Of a stretch of 64,000 bases of DNA, positions 24,991-36,726 are shown piece after piece. Source of the stretch: Kappaphycus alvarezii (Eukaryota > Rhodophyta > Florideophyceae > Gigartinales > Solieriaceae). Position numbers and translations under genes: made by a program. The stretch covers positions 434,001-498,000 of the forward strand of contig NADL03000038.1 of assembly GCA_002205965.3 (NCBI GenBank), given 5' to 3'. Within the stretch, counting starts at the first letter, position 1. Each line of letters begins with the position of its first letter. The notes beneath the pieces are model-generated. The model was not told the DNA's origin and did no database searches. It saw nothing but the letters and a program-made list of their open reading frames with translations.

Positions 24991-25009
24991 GGCGTAAATT
25001 GAGGAAGCA

Positions 25010-25235
25010 GAAAAAAATTGAAGACTCTCCACGTTAGTGCTCGTACTGTTCAGCGCGTTATCAAAAAGTTAAAAATTTTCAAAGATATGTAGTTGAGAGT
25101 TATTTTTGCTATTTTTATGAGTAAGATTTCACCAAAATTATTTTTGTGAGATAATTACAGAAATAATAAATTGCTATTTACGCTTTTTGGAATGTGACTA
25201 ATTTAGGATTATCAGCACAGACCCCTTCACTCAAC
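25010..25235 (+). repeat. DNA-transposon end fragment, shared with 47.9 kb
   Basis: The segment 25117-25230 matches 47920-48025: ATTTCACCAAAATTATTTTT with its partial inverted repeat, then GCTTTTTGGAATGT, AACTAA-TTAGGA and ATAGACCCCTTCA-like sequence. Just upstream, a frame at 25022-25089 reads HVSARTVQRVIKKLKIF and stops, a short helix-turn-helix-like piece of the sort found at the N-terminus of Tc1/mariner and related transposases. No catalytic domain follows. Confidence 0.5.
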
Positions 25236-25860
25236 CTCCTCTCAACGTCAACATTACCAGAGGGCACCAAAAAGATCACACGACTCGCAATGCCTCCGCG
25301 CGTTGTAGAAGGCTCAGATGCGCTATTCATTTTATCGTACGACGCCAGATTTACTCCCTTCACTCTTTAGGCTCCAGCTCAATCGTTTTGTTGTGCTTAA
25401 AAGAGCGTTATCTTCGCGAACACGGTTAACACCGCGCTTTCTTCAGCGCTATAAGCGCACTTCTACGTCCTGTTTTAGCTTCAACGTCGATGATCTTATT
25501 GAACCTTGTTTCCTTTCCCTCTATCGGTTCAAGAAAGCTGAAATAAATAGAATGGTAGAGGTCATTGCATAGGAAATACTCATACTAGTAGAAACAGATA
25601 TGTAACTAGTCCATCGATTACTACATGTATAGTTCTGAGGCGGCTGACTAAGCCAAACAGTTAAAAAATTATGGAAATAATGTTTAGTCGCCATTCATCG
25701 CATCTCTCGGATAATTTTTGGGAAGCACTGGAACAATCTATGGAAACCAAAGAGCATTCTATTACTGCCAATATATCATCTACATTTCTGAGCGAGCGAA
25801 TCGAAGCGTACACGGCAGCAGTTAAGGACAAGTTCTTGGCTCTAAATAAAGTGTTTGGAT
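25236..25860 (+). other. Unassigned frames before the DIRS-like element
   Basis: Two frames (25318-25572, 84 codons; 25671-25886, 71 codons) precede the left direct repeat. The first has LTPRFLQRYKRTSTSCFSF and FKKAEINRMVEVI, which is faintly like the start of a PIF/Harbinger nuclease, but too short to claim. The second overlaps the repeat. Confidence 0.3.
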
Positions 25861-26113
25861 TTGGTGAAATTATTGGAAAATTATAGGTGAATATGATCAG
25901 AACGCTTCGAAGTGGCTCTGGCCGTCAACTGGAAGCAAGTAACGCTGCACAAATCTTGACAGCGCTAATAAATCAGCTCCATCCGTTTCTTCGTAAGCAC
26001 TTCAAGCGAGCGCAGTATGTGGAGCTTACTGATTGCGTGCAAGTACTTCGTGTGCGATAAGAACCCGTTGGATAGTTCTATATAATCGTCAACTCGGAAA
26101 CCTATTGCGCAAC
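25861..26113 (+). repeat. Left direct repeat of the DIRS-like element
   Basis: Aligns with 31023-31276 over its length. Shared landmarks are TATTGGAAAATTA, GGTGAATATGAT, AGTGGCTCTG, CAGCTCCATCCGTTTC, TAAGCACTTCAAGCGAGCGC and CTATATAATCGTCAA, the last a possible TATA box. Identity is high enough to see by eye but both copies have drifted. Confidence 0.8.
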
Positions 26114-26700
26114 ACACAACACAAAATTCTCCCGCAATTTTGCATGCAGAATCTTCGTCTTCGGAACCATCCGACGCTTCCAGGCTTTTTACTCCGAAAA
26201 AAAAGTTTCAGGTATCGAAGGGAAGCTCTCCGAAATCGTTAATCTTTTCACGCCTCCTGGGTCTGGATCCGCTGCTCCCGCAGCTACCGCCGCCTCCGCC
26301 ACTGCTGCTGTTGGGCCCTTTCGTGCCGCAGAGCCTGTGTCTGATCTTTCTGACAAGCTCTGAGCCCCCGTCGAGGCTTTCAAAGTAGGGCAACTGCAGC
26401 TTACACTGACACTCTCTACCGCTGAACACGTCAATGAAGCCTTCGCCGTCCAACGAGCTTACGCCGCCACCGGTAAGCTCAAAAAGATCGAGAAGCCTGC
26501 TATGGTCGCCTCGTTTCCCGCAAATCGCTTCGTACGGGAACCGGGGGACTCTTTGGAAGGATCAAGTCTGCCGATCAAAGGGAAGGCTGGGAAGCTGAAG
26601 TCCTTTGCAATATTGAGAACAGCTGCGAGAACGCTTTCACCCGTGCCCATCAAGTTACGGAGGCCCTAGTTGCGAACGACATCGAGTCTGCCACCGAAGC
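26113..26700 (+). pseudogene. Gag-like region of the DIRS-like element
   Basis: From 26160 a frame runs FVFGTIRRFQAFYSEKKV, then GKLSEIVNLFTPPGSG, an alanine-rich stretch, SDLSDKL, and after one stop APVEAFKVGQLQLTLTLSTA and LKKIEKPAMVASFPANRF. The order (small helical segments and an Ala/Pro linker ahead of the polymerase) fits the structural protein of DIRS elements, but no zinc knuckle or other diagnostic motif is present. The assignment rests on position only. Confidence 0.4.
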
Positions 26701-27534
26701 TTTCTCCGTGTTGCATCATTTCCTCTCAGCTTCGTACAACCGTGTACTCGAACGTGTTGATTTCTTCGCCAACTCCCTCGAATTAGGCAAATAAGGCAAT
26801 TCTGCTTCGGAAATATTTGCGCGAGGACGACTTTCCGTATTCGTACGAGCTCTACCGCTTGACGAAGCAAAAGTTTGCCGAGCTTCGCTCTCAAACCTAC
26901 GCAAATGTAGTGAAATTGGCACTCACACTGTACTGCCATCGGCAGAGCTGATTTTGGTGATCTTTTTTTGATCTGATTCACTGCTGACCAGCAGGCACTG
27001 TACTGTGCAGTAAGGGAAATTTTCTTTTGTCGCCCGTTATTATTCCTGGTACTGTAGATTCACCCGGTGGGGCTTGAGGGCTTGCAATCTGGACCACTCG
27101 GCTCCCAAATTGGACCTGATATTTTCGCAGGTGAAAGGCACCTATTGGGCCAAGTGTCGAATTTACTTATCTCCAACTTGGATCTACCTAACTTGGCTGA
27201 CCCTAACTTCACTCACCCCGCCGCCGTAGATAACCCTAACCTATTTAACTAGTATTTATACCTACCTGGCCAGTAGGCCCCAGATTAAACAGCCACCCCG
27301 GTGTTGGCTCTGAACTTTACTCCCTACTTCCGTCTTTGCAGAAACCTTGCCAACGGAAACTTTGGCTAAAGCCACGTTTATCCGCCCGGGCCCCCCTTTC
27401 CATTTCCCGCCTCTCTATCCAATATTAAAACCCCTTTTGTGTTTGTTTGTGAATTTACTCACGCTTGGCGCCCCGGACTCCGGCGTCTATATACAGATAG
27501 GAACTTCAAGGTTGTCGTTGGTGACAACATCCTT

Positions 27535-27580
27535 ATCTCCAAAGGAGATATTCAGCATCTCCAAAGGAGATATTCAGCAA
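27535..27580. repeat. Tandem duplication of about 22 bp
   Basis: TCTCCAAAGGAGATATTCAG occurs twice in direct succession, inside the DIRS-like element. The unit itself contains the palindrome TCTCCAAAGGAGA. Confidence 0.85.
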
Positions 27581-28189
27581 AGCTGACCCACTACTACATC
27601 TTCGTTGTCCAGTATTATACCCCTGGTGTCTACGGTTCTTTTGAATCGATCCATGCCAAGTTTCTAGCATTCCGTGGACCACGGTACGGACTTACAACCC
27701 GGAGGACAAGTATACCGTCCAGCCGTCCAAGGAATTACCCCCGCTCTTCCAATCCCATTTCTTCTCGCCGTCGGCGAGCTGTGCTACTGCATCGCAGGGT
27801 GCTTAAAGAGAAAGAGGGACAGCGAACAGCCTGAAGGTATTCGTGTGTGTGTGTTGGGTTTCTTATTGTCTGACGGTGTTCCGTTCCTAGACGAGAAGAA
27901 CTGCGCCCGCGCATTGCACTACAGCGAAGGAGTTCAACAAACAGCAAGCTGGACGTGGAGGTCTTCGTCAAAACAGCTGAGGAGCTCAAAGGAACCCCGC
28001 ACAAGCTGAAAGCAAGCCGAATTGCAAGTAAAACTACCGCCGTCGCGGTCATTCCTCTGTGGTATGACTCACGCCATATGGCGCAATACTCAGTGCGCTG
28101 CTGCTTTCTGGTCCAAAAACCTTCAAACTTCCAACTTCCTTTTACGTGCGCTTAGTTTCGGAGTAACGAAACCCCCCTCACTACTTTCA

Positions 28190-29745
28190 TTTCCCGCACA
28201 AAATTTCGCTCTCCCTCAAATTCCGGTCGATTCCTCCGACCGGGAATTCTTCAATACCGCAATCAAAGATGCCATACACTGTCGTACTTACGAAGATGTA
28301 CCGTCCGCTATAGCTCTCGCCCTTTACGAGCAAGGGTACCAGATCTTGAACGCCCTTGTGGCAGTGTCGGGCGAAAAGCAGTGTCTGATCGTGAACTTAC
28401 CGCGATAGTCCACCTTGTTACGGGAGATCTCTGTCAAGATGGAAACTCTAGAAGTATTTGCTATGGAACTCAAGCATAACGACTGGATTTTCTCGTTCGA
28501 CATTGTAAAAGGGTACCACTACTTTCGGTTGCACCGGATACCCGCAACTTGTTTCTGTTCAAGGTGGAAAATCGACATTTTCGATGCACCGCATTACCGT
28601 TTGGTTGGAAGCTTTCTCCATCCTACTTTATCAAGTTCATGCTACCTCTGGTCCAGTACGCTCGGCAGTATCTAATACTGTGAATTAACCAGTACATTGA
28701 CGACTTCCTAGTGGCAGTAAGGCGCCGGTCTCGACTCCGAAAGGCGCGTCTGCAAATCGACCGCATTCTACAAGCATGTGGACTTCAGAACAAGGAAGAA
28801 AAGGGTAATTGGGCTTGTTCTGGACTCAATTCGGGTGGTTTTTGGGGTCTCGGCTCGTCGTACGGAAAAAATGCGGGGCATGTCGCAGCAATTATTTCAC
28901 TAGGCCGCGTGAAGCTCTGGCTAGTCAACGTCCAACTATTACGCCATTTGGCCGGAGTGGCCATCTCTTGCTCCCTCGTAATGCTACTCGACCGGTTCTA
29001 CACTCGCTTTCTGTACGAATTACTCAAGAACACGAAAAAATCTGGAAAGCGCGTCCGGCTTCTACATGCCACGATTCGGGAACTCAAGCACTGGCCGGAT
29101 CTGAGCGATCACCAGCCAGAGAGACCCAAGTAAGCCCATCCCTACAATAGCGTTACACTCCGACGTCTCCATGTCCATAGGACAATGAGGGACAATGTGT
29201 TCGGACCTCCGACCAGAGATCCAGGGAGTCTGGGAAACCCGGAGCCTATGGGATCCCCTTCTACGGGTCAAAACAATCATCTTTCTTGAGCTTCGCGCAG
29301 TAACGGATAAGATACGATCGTTTGCCAGGATGCTGACCTCCGGCAGCCACCTTCGAATCCGGGAAGACAACCAAGTCGTGGTGTCCATTTTAAACGAAAT
29401 AACTAAGAAATCTCGCCTGTTTATGCAAGAACTCCGTGTTTTTCACTGTGTATTGACTCGGTTGGGAATTTCGATAGATTCACGTTTACTACCGTCGGCA
29501 GTAAATCGCTTCGCAGACCGACCCTCGAGATTGCACTTATTGGACGACTGGAGAATCAACATGGCCACCATTCAGCCGCCTCTCAAGATTTTCCCGCCTA
29601 CAGTGGACCACTTCGCGGACAATCAAAACAAGTTATGCCCTCGTTTCAAAAGCGAGTTCGCGTGTCCTGGATCCCTAGGAATAGACGCTTTGAAACAAGA
29701 TTGGCGCTGGACATCAATTTTTGAAACCCGCCACTCAAGTTGATA
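28190..29745 (+). pseudogene. Reverse transcriptase-RNase H of the DIRS-like element
   Basis: Blocks in order across three frames: KQCLIVNLPR (28375-28405), then WIFSFDIVKGYHYFRLH (about 28480-28535), CTALPFGWKLSPSYFIKF (about 28590-28640), the catalytic box YIDDFLVAV (28693-28719), then connection sequence. RNase H follows, with EDNQVVVSILNE and INRFADRPSR-like sequence (29360-29540). Next is FPPTVDHFADNQNKLCPRF and GIDALKQDW (29600-29705). The last block, with D-x-F-A, N-x-L, F and G-x-D-A-x2-x-D-W, is characteristic of DIRS-type polymerases. At least three frameshifts and one in-frame stop just before YIDD (28684) interrupt it. Confidence 0.75.
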
Positions 29746-30052
29746 CCGCTCGTGGTTACGAAATTTTTCTTGGAACAAGCCCGGAGAATACTGGTCACGC
29801 CACATTGGCCCGCACAGCAATGGTACACAAAATTGCGCCGTCTCTCTCGACCGCATATGTTTCGAGGCAGACAACCTCTGCCCCCCGCCGATCTGGGCCC
29901 CTGAAGCAATGCCCTCGCTTTCATGGAAAATCGCCGGGTGGAAAATCTCGGAGAAGAAGCAACCACTCTTCCGTTAGTTGTAACGCTGCAACAGTCTGTT
30001 ATTTCTACGGCTGGATATGGTGGAACTGATGGCGGAAGGGTAATCGCGCAAA

Positions 30053-31075
30053 ATGATGCATAGTGTTAGGGCGCCAAACACTTGGCGTTCGAATGAGATT
30101 TTTGGAAGAAAATCGATTTTATTTTGCTCTAAGGATGGCATTGATCCGCTATCCAGGAACGAAAGTGCTATTATTTCTATTTGGCATGGTTATAAAACTA
30201 GGCTAACATTAGCGCAGCATCGGTTCGTAACTATCTCTCGGCCGTCACAACAGCTCACTCACGAACTGGTGCTCCCTGGTGCTTACATTTTTATTCAACT
30301 AGCGATTGGTGCATATCAACAGAGTGACCGCGATCGCAAGTTGGTCACGAACACTGCAGGTACAATGGAACGAAGAGCACGGCCCATTTCGGTGGCTCGC
30401 AAGATATTCGCTGCTGCAATCATTTCTCCAGATTCGGAATTGGAATTTATTCGTAACGCTTCAGCTGTCTTGGTTATCCACGTCTTCTTCGAACGTGGAG
30501 AGGCAGATGTGCCATTAAAACTACGCAACATTACGGTTACTCGGGATGCAATCAACATTGCTATCGCGCTTTAGAAAAATCGACAACGCGTGGCTCTCAC
30601 CAAGTTCGACTCAAGTTAAATTGATGAGGTGCAACATTGTGATGCCATTCGTCGCAACAATCGCTCTGGCAGCAAATATTATTGGGCTCTACCGGGAAAG
30701 CGCTTGTCAACCAGCACACGGACGATGAAATTATGGCTCAAGATTTGCCTGACAAGCATTCAAGTTTCTCCGCCCCGCAAGTCACATATAACTCTCATTT
30801 GTTAAGGATGGGCCCTGCTTCTGAATTTGCGGCAATTGAAGTCCAAGAATATCGTGTCTTGATTTGGGGTGACTGGTCGGCTGGACAAACTTTTCGCCAG
30901 TCATATTTTCATGCACGTATTTTGCAATGTGATGATTCGTACTTCTTCTTCGGTCACTTGCTGCGACCTCACCTTCGTTATCACGTACCTCAAGTACATT
31001 TGGTCGTTTCTATTTGTTCAATTCGGTGGAATTATTGGAAAATTACAGGTGAATATGATAAGGAGGCTTCGTAGT
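30053..31075 (+). pseudogene. Tyrosine recombinase of the DIRS-like element
   Basis: In the first frame (30053-30574) the segment ASAVLVIHVFFERGEADVPL contains the R-G-E of box A of tyrosine recombinases. After a frame change, 30760-30960 reads VTYNSHLLRMGPASEF, then LIWGDWSAGQTFRQSYFHA. This supplies H-x2-R, G-x-W and the putative nucleophile tyrosine in the correct order for the second catalytic box. The enzyme would recombine the circular cDNA into the genome, in place of a DDE integrase. The frame is broken between the two boxes. Confidence 0.65.
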
Positions 31076-31276
31076 GGCTCTGATACACAACTGGAAGAAA
31101 TTTACGCTGTCACGCATCTTTACTGCGCCGGCTACATCAGCTCCATCCGTTTCGCCGTAAGCACTTCAAGCGAGCGCAGTATAAGAAGCTTACAGTTTGC
31201 GTGCAAGTGCTTCGTGTGTGATCAGGATCCGTCGGATAGGGCTATATAATCGTCAAATTAGAAACCTCTTGTGCAA
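31023..31276 (+). repeat. Right direct repeat of the DIRS-like element
   Basis: Partner of 25861-26113. It begins inside the last part of the recombinase region and ends GAAACCTCTTGTGCAAC. Confidence 0.8.
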
Positions 31277-32560
31277 CGTCTGGTTCCTCAAGTCGCCGGA
31301 ATGGCTCAATCACAAGTCGATCTTTGTTCTTATGTTATGATTTCTTTATTGATATCTTTTATGATGATGATGCATACGTAACGCAAATTCAGCAACCGGT
31401 GGAAGTATTGATTTGGTTCTCGTCAGGGGATCAACACGCATATTCGGTCACGGACGCATTACCGGCGCTACTCTCCTTAAAACTATTGCGACGCGAACAC
31501 ACCAAATCTAAAGAGTTCACAAAGCGTACGCATGATGGAAAGAATGGAACCGAACAAGTCCAGCATCTGAGGAGACACGCCCTTCAACTCATCCAATTAC
31601 ACCATTCCATTATTCTCGGTCCTGGCAACCCACTCACCTTTTCGGTGGAACATCCTCTCACCTTCGTGTGCCTCCCCAGGCCGGCTATTTCTGGCAGCGT
31701 ACGTCCACTAAAGGAAATTAAGGTTGGCACCAAACGGAAGCTTTCACACTACACTCCATTGGGATACCATCCCGGAAGAAGCGCGTCGCGCCCATGGCCG
31801 CTGTATAGTAGCATACGGAGATTCGATTGTTCAATCATTTTTAAACTTGCCATTAACAGTTCTGTCTCGAGCGAACGTCCAACACAAAGGTTCATTCAGT
31901 CCCTAGTACTGGAGCAAGTCAGCTGCATAAGTTATGCCTGATTGCTGTAATGCGTACTTATTTGGTGATCTCTGTTGCGGTTAGCTGCTAAAACTATATT
32001 TTTTGCTTTGATAAAGTGTTTTGTTTCTCTATATTTGTCTAATTCATCGGTGGGACCGTTATTGATATCGCACGACCCGTTTGCAGCGCTGTCTCGAATA
32101 TAGCCGACAATGACCATAAGAGGAAGCATGCTCAAGAAGACATGACTGCACACTGGACGTGGGCAGCTGTCTGGATGAATCCTTACCGTCTATGAATATT
32201 ATCAATGTTATTCAGCACACATTATACGGGAATAGTGGATACAATAGGCGCTAGTCCTTGGAAACTAAATTCCAGAATTTCTTGAAGCGATGCAGATAAG
32301 AATTTTAACATGCTTATGTCGAAAAGATGGGTAACAATAGATTGGTACTTTTAAGAAATGAAGCCTTATTGGTCCACAGTGGACTACATACTAATGATGC
32401 GCACAGAAGAGTCCCCGGTCGCTATTATGTAAAACACAGAAGTCATTCTAACCAAAATGATTATTTTTGTCGATGCAAAAACTATTACGCAGTACTTTAG
32501 GTGTGAGCCCCCATTTTTGGAAGAGTATTTTAGCCATAAAGACGAGTAAAAAAGTTTTTA
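31277..32560. other. Unassigned sequence with one 205-codon ORF
   Basis: A plus-strand frame at 31324-31941 (205 codons) is the longest. It contains VEVLIWFSSGDQHAYSV and LPALLSLKLLRREHT, but matches no family I recognise. A second frame overlaps it at 31724-31906. Given its position it may be a further piece of the DIRS-like element. The last 600 bases show nothing. Confidence 0.35.
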
Positions 32561-32567
32561 TTGATAA

Positions 32568-32645
32568 ACTTAATGACGGGATCTGGGGCGGAGCCCCGGA
32601 GGTTTTTTGGGGGCGGAGCTTCCGAAGCGGGGGTCTGTGGGAAGG
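32568..32645. repeat. GC-rich GGGGCGGAGC doublet
   Basis: Two imperfect units, GGGGCGGAGCCCCGGAG and GGGGCGGAGCTTCCGAAG, lie 20 bases apart in otherwise AT-rich DNA. Each can form a short hairpin. Confidence 0.65.
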
Positions 32646-32699
32646 TAGTGAACCCTAAATGGTAAATTGACTTCCAAAGTCGCATCATTCTACTTTTAG

Positions 32700-33630
32700 G
32701 TCTGCATAAAAGCACCTAATAGGAGCTTGAAATTCTTAAGCTCAAGCTCGGATTGGGCCTCGCGCTCTTCGCTACGCATCTCTCGCTCCTTTTCGGGCCT
32801 CTCTTAATCCATTTTAGTTCGCTCACGCTCAAATTTGTAGCCTTTCTTTCTCAAGGATTATGAGGTCTCTATCTGACTCCTTGAGAGACACTCCTAGCTA
32901 CTCAAGCTCTGTCTCACCGTCGTTTTACGCCGAGATCGCTGCGCGCCGTTTCTTCTTCTCAGTTCCATCTTCTTTCAAGTGTTCGCTCTCATCACTACCA
33001 ATAGTCCTGCGAACAAGTGACCGTTGGATTAATTCTCGTCCAATTCGCTCTTTTCTTCTGCACTCCTCGCCTCGGCCTATTTCAATGCCTTCTGCTCTTT
33101 TCCCATACCGTCTCGCGCTTCTCTCATCATGCCCAACAACTCCTCCATTTCTCCCATCTCCCCTCCAGTTCCCGAAAGCCCTCTTTTGACTGCATTTCTC
33201 TCATCATAAGAGTCTTGAATGTTCTTGTTTCCTTCTTGAGTGCTTTTCGCTGTCACGGTTTGCGAGAGATTCTTGTTCTCGCTTACATTTTCGGCGGCCT
33301 GGCTGTAGCGCTTCGTAATTTATCCGAAGCCAGCTAGCTGGAACCTCGCGGCTGCAACTTCGCGCGTAATTATTACGTTGTCCGCATTCGTAATTTGGGA
33401 CGACTCCCTCCCTTCTTCTGTGTTGAGATGTCATTTTGGCTTACCTCTGCGGGTTTTTCTTCGTCAACTTCCAGCGGTTCAGGGTGATTAGGGTAAAGAG
33501 AAGTCTTAGACGGGGAAGAGGGATTGAGGGATCTGAGTCCAGATACTTCGATCAACTTTGCGGTGTTGTGGCGGTGAAGGACGTAAGTTTTGAAATCGAA
33601 TGGTAAGCGTGAACAACTTTCCCGCAAAAC
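32700..33630 (-). pseudogene. Charged coiled-coil transposon-accessory-like protein, decayed
   Basis: On the minus strand a frame starting at 33627 reads LPFDFKTYVLHRHNTAKLIE, then PNHPEPLEVDEEKPAEVSQN, and ends in a basic run. Downstream frames (33204-33434, then about 32860-32720) are rich in E, K and R, with REQESLANRDSEKHSRRKQE and, near the end, KEREMRSEEREAQSELELKN. The N-terminal part recurs on the minus strand at 48020-48275, where PPPSNSSFYTNHPEP matches PSSPSKTSLYPNHPEP. A small head domain plus charged helical tail is typical of accessory proteins of DNA transposons. Function is inferred from style and repetition only. Confidence 0.4.
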
Positions 33631-33639
33631 TATGATACA

Positions 33640-35879
33640 ACTTGAATACCCATTTCATTTTTAATTGCAGTAAGGATTTCACCATGGGGTCAAATTTCGC
33701 TAATTTTTGTTACGTATTATTGCAGAAATACCCTACATTTTTAGAATATGATTATATTTTAGTCACATCTATTGCAGAAATCTTTTACGAAAACTCCGTA
33801 TTTAATAAAATGTGATCAATTTTTCCAATAGCTGAAATTTCACCCTTGTTCCCAACCCACAAGCCGTACACATGATTTTTAGTCTACTACTTTTTAAAAA
33901 ATAAAATCGATATCCATTTAAATCACAGCCGCCCCATCTTTCAAATATTGAAGAAAAAACCTTTCCCCCTTTAAATATACTGTTCGAAAAAAGACAATTG
34001 CTAAATATTTTCACTGGGTGAAGTAAAGGGTTTCCGAATACATTAAGATTTCTGTAATAAAAAACTAACATGGACGATGCGACAATTCTCTCAATAATTA
34101 GACCTCATTAATTTAGAAAAGGGATACTCTTTGCTGCGAAAAATGACAATGATTGATCATGGAACTACTATTACCATTCAAATATACTACTATATTGCAC
34201 CTGCATATAGAGAATTCAAATTGCGACCTTTTGAAAAATTCTACGGCAAAAACGTTTAGCGGTTCCTCAGCCTGGAGAAATATGAAGCTCTCAGACAGAT
34301 GATATTACCGATGAAGCAAAAAATAGGTTATTGACTCCAGCAACGGTTGGTGGCGGACCTCAGGGGGGAAGAGGTTCTCTTTACGAGATGAAGAAATGAG
34401 TTTCTGTTCTAATTTAAAAATACAATTTCTGAAGTCAAGAGCAAGCTAACATTTTTAACTGTTGAAAAGTCTTCTATATGTCATAGAAAAACAACACCAA
34501 CGACAATATTTGCCGTTGCAACTTGATAATTATTGCATTTCATCTAATTTGAAGCCAACGTGGCCTATCTACTTGAGAAATAATCCTGATCCGAGCCAAT
34601 GTATATACCCAAAGTATCCTGCATAAAAGGAGAAATACGGAACCCTTTTCACGCCAAAAGGTTCCTTTAAAAATCTTTGTTACATCCTACGCCGCTTACA
34701 CCTACCAAATCCGTCTTTTGCGTTGCCTCAAATATAATTTTCATCCTACTCATCCTTATTAAATCGAAAGAGATGATGTAAACAGAAATAAAGTATGTAC
34801 TAATGTATAATATGTCCCACAAAAATACCTCGGCCGGCACCATGTCTCACGTGGAATACTTTGCACACAATAAGGATGTAAAATTATTTTGAGCAGTATA
34901 AACATTGATGCAGAACTCAGACTTCGGATCCAATTAGAATGGTTTTAACATCCAGACTCCGTTCATTTCTTTGACGGCATTGTCATGAGCATTAGCGACG
35001 ACGTTTTTATCAGTCTCCACTCTACCACACGCTCTCGCGCCTCTCAGTAACGGCCTATTACTGAGGAGGATTGCGCATTCCCTAACAATGGGGTAGCGAG
35101 GTTCAAACGAGATCGATTCAAGCGCAGTCAAATTGATCCCTGTTTATTCAGCAACAAAAAGAGAATAGGGATATTATTCTCATTCAGCATGGATGATTAA
35201 ATCATATATGAACCACAAAAAAACACCCAAAATCTGCTCACCAAACTCACCTAAAATAAATAGATCGCCGATTTACAACAGTACAGCACATACCTGAAAA
35301 GTAATATCAACTAATTCTGTAGGGTGATATACATGTCTCTTCGCCTATTAGAAAAGACTCCCCCAGAATACATCGTTTTAGAAAGCCAAAACACGCTAAA
35401 AAAGCCTTCGAACGTCAAAGACTTTTCAGGAGCAGCAAATAACAACTACTTTCTTAAAGAACTCAAAAAGAGTCAAAACATTTGTGGTGTGGTGGAGCTA
35501 TGGCTGTAAAAACCGACGGTAATACCAAAAATGGCGATTAATGCAAAAATTAAAGGGACCATTAAGGGACAGTACATTACTTTGCCTGGCTCTGGGTATG
35601 CAGCGGATATTTAACATCGAAATTTAGGGATTGAAAAAGCTAGAGACAAACAAATTTTCACTTCGAAGCAACTTATAGACATTCGCAAGTCCCTCTTTCC
35701 CTTTCCACTACTTTCGCTGATGATACTAAACTTTGATTTCTATCGCGCCGTGTCTATGAAGAATTATTTCTCCAAACACCATACGGTGAGTTCTCTCCGA
35801 GAGTAAACCAACTTCCCTCTTTACTTTTCTTGTGCTTACGCTTCGGATTCCCTCAAATGTAGTATAAATTGGAACATTG
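33640..35879. other. AT-rich stretch without a recognisable gene
   Basis: A minus-strand frame at 33802-34071 (89 codons) and a plus-strand frame at 35324-35509 (61 codons) are unassigned. Between 33685 and 34050 AT-rich stretches with TTTGCTAA-type repeats dominate. No retroelement motif is seen. The final bases form the left flank (CATTG) of the next element. Confidence 0.45.
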
Positions 35880-36231
35880 TGTTGGTATGGAAACGGTCCT
35901 TTCTGTAGGAGAGTGGTCCTCTCTACAACTTTCTGTCTTCTTTCTCCCCATGATTCTTCAAAAACAACTCCTCCTATAAGTTTTCTTTTAGGACTAAAAT
36001 CATGGAACTGATTTTTCCTATGAATCCAAATTCACTGTGCAACTCTATTTCTATTTTTCTTTGAGCATTCTGGTACTCCTTTTTCAGAATAAGAATATTT
36101 CGACACGTGATCCGCTTCGTCCTCCAAATTCAGTTCCGATATTTTATCAAGCAGATTTTTAGCTATTGTCCTAATCGCATGCAAATTTAGAGCTGTGGCA
36201 TTGCTTTACATTTTTTATTTCATACAAGGTC

Positions 36232-36726
36232 TTGAAAATTTTCGAATACGTTGCCCAATTTAAAGTCCAAAATCGAGTCGTTGAGGCAACCCCTCCGCCA
36301 TCAACTACCCATCGGCTCACCCCTTTTTTTTGCCTTCAACATGACCAAAATCCGCCCTTCTCTCACCACCTTCAAGTCATCCCGAGGTCACTGTCCCTCA
36401 ACGCTCTGGCCCTGATGGCAAATGGTCCAACCGACTACGATGATTACTGTAGAAGGTTGGACCGGGAACGCGTTCGGGAGTCGGTCCGCCGTAACTGCTT
36501 CGAGCAGGCAGAAGAGGCAGAGGAGGAGGAAGAGGAGGAAGAAGAGGAGGACTCGGTGGGCCCGTGGGAGCCACTAGTGTGCAACGGTGGTGGAGCTCCC
36601 ATGGAGAACGAAGGGGAGACTGAGGGAGTAATTGTAATCTCTGAGTCTTCTAACGAAGATGAAGAGAAGGGTGAAGAGGAGGATGAGGAGGATGAGGGGG
36701 GGGAGGCATGGAAAGTGCTTGAATAG
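36232..36726 (+). CDS. LTR-encoded acidic protein, best-preserved family A copy
   Basis: The open frame codes up to 164 residues. An internal ATG at 36415 (MANGPTDYDDYCRR) corresponds to the start used in other copies, but upstream codons are also conserved (RVVEATPPPSTTH against NVVEASPLPTTTP at 0.6 kb), so the longer form may be real. Features in order: proline-rich head; DYDDYCRRLDRERVRESVRR helix; an unbroken run of about 15 acidic residues; VGPWEPLV; a SUMO-interaction-like core EGVIVISESSNEDEE; and a second acidic tail. The C-terminal DC-GGMDIL block survives out of frame at 36840-36910. It lies wholly in the U3 part, upstream of the genomic TATA box. Function is unknown; the composition suggests a nuclear adaptor or transcription-modulating protein. 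It is not a known Gag, Pol or Env product. Confidence 0.7.
   Translation: MKIFEYVAQFKVQNRVVEATPPPSTTHRLTPFFCLQHDQNPPFSHHLQVIPRSLSLNALALMANGPTDYDDYCRRLDRERVRESVRRNCFEQAEEAEEEEEEEEEEDSVGPWEPLVCNGGGAPMENEGETEGVIVISESSNEDEEKGEEEDEEDEGGEAWKVLE

Larger units (their letters stand above)
25861..31276 (+). mobile_element. DIRS-like (tyrosine-recombinase) retrotransposon, decayed
   Basis: A gag-like region, reverse transcriptase, RNase H with the DIRS-type C-terminal block, and a tyrosine recombinase lie in that order on the plus strand. They sit between direct repeats of about 250 bp (25861-26113 and 31023-31276). Presence of a tyrosine recombinase instead of a DDE integrase, with terminal or split direct repeats, defines DIRS/PAT-like elements. 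All reading frames are interrupted. The exact outer limits are uncertain because the repeats may be only part of the terminal structure. Confidence 0.7.

Noticed and set aside
32568..32645. GGGGCGGAGC doublet as a regulatory box or viral repeat
   Set aside because: Only two imperfect units, no gene beside them and no other copy in the window.
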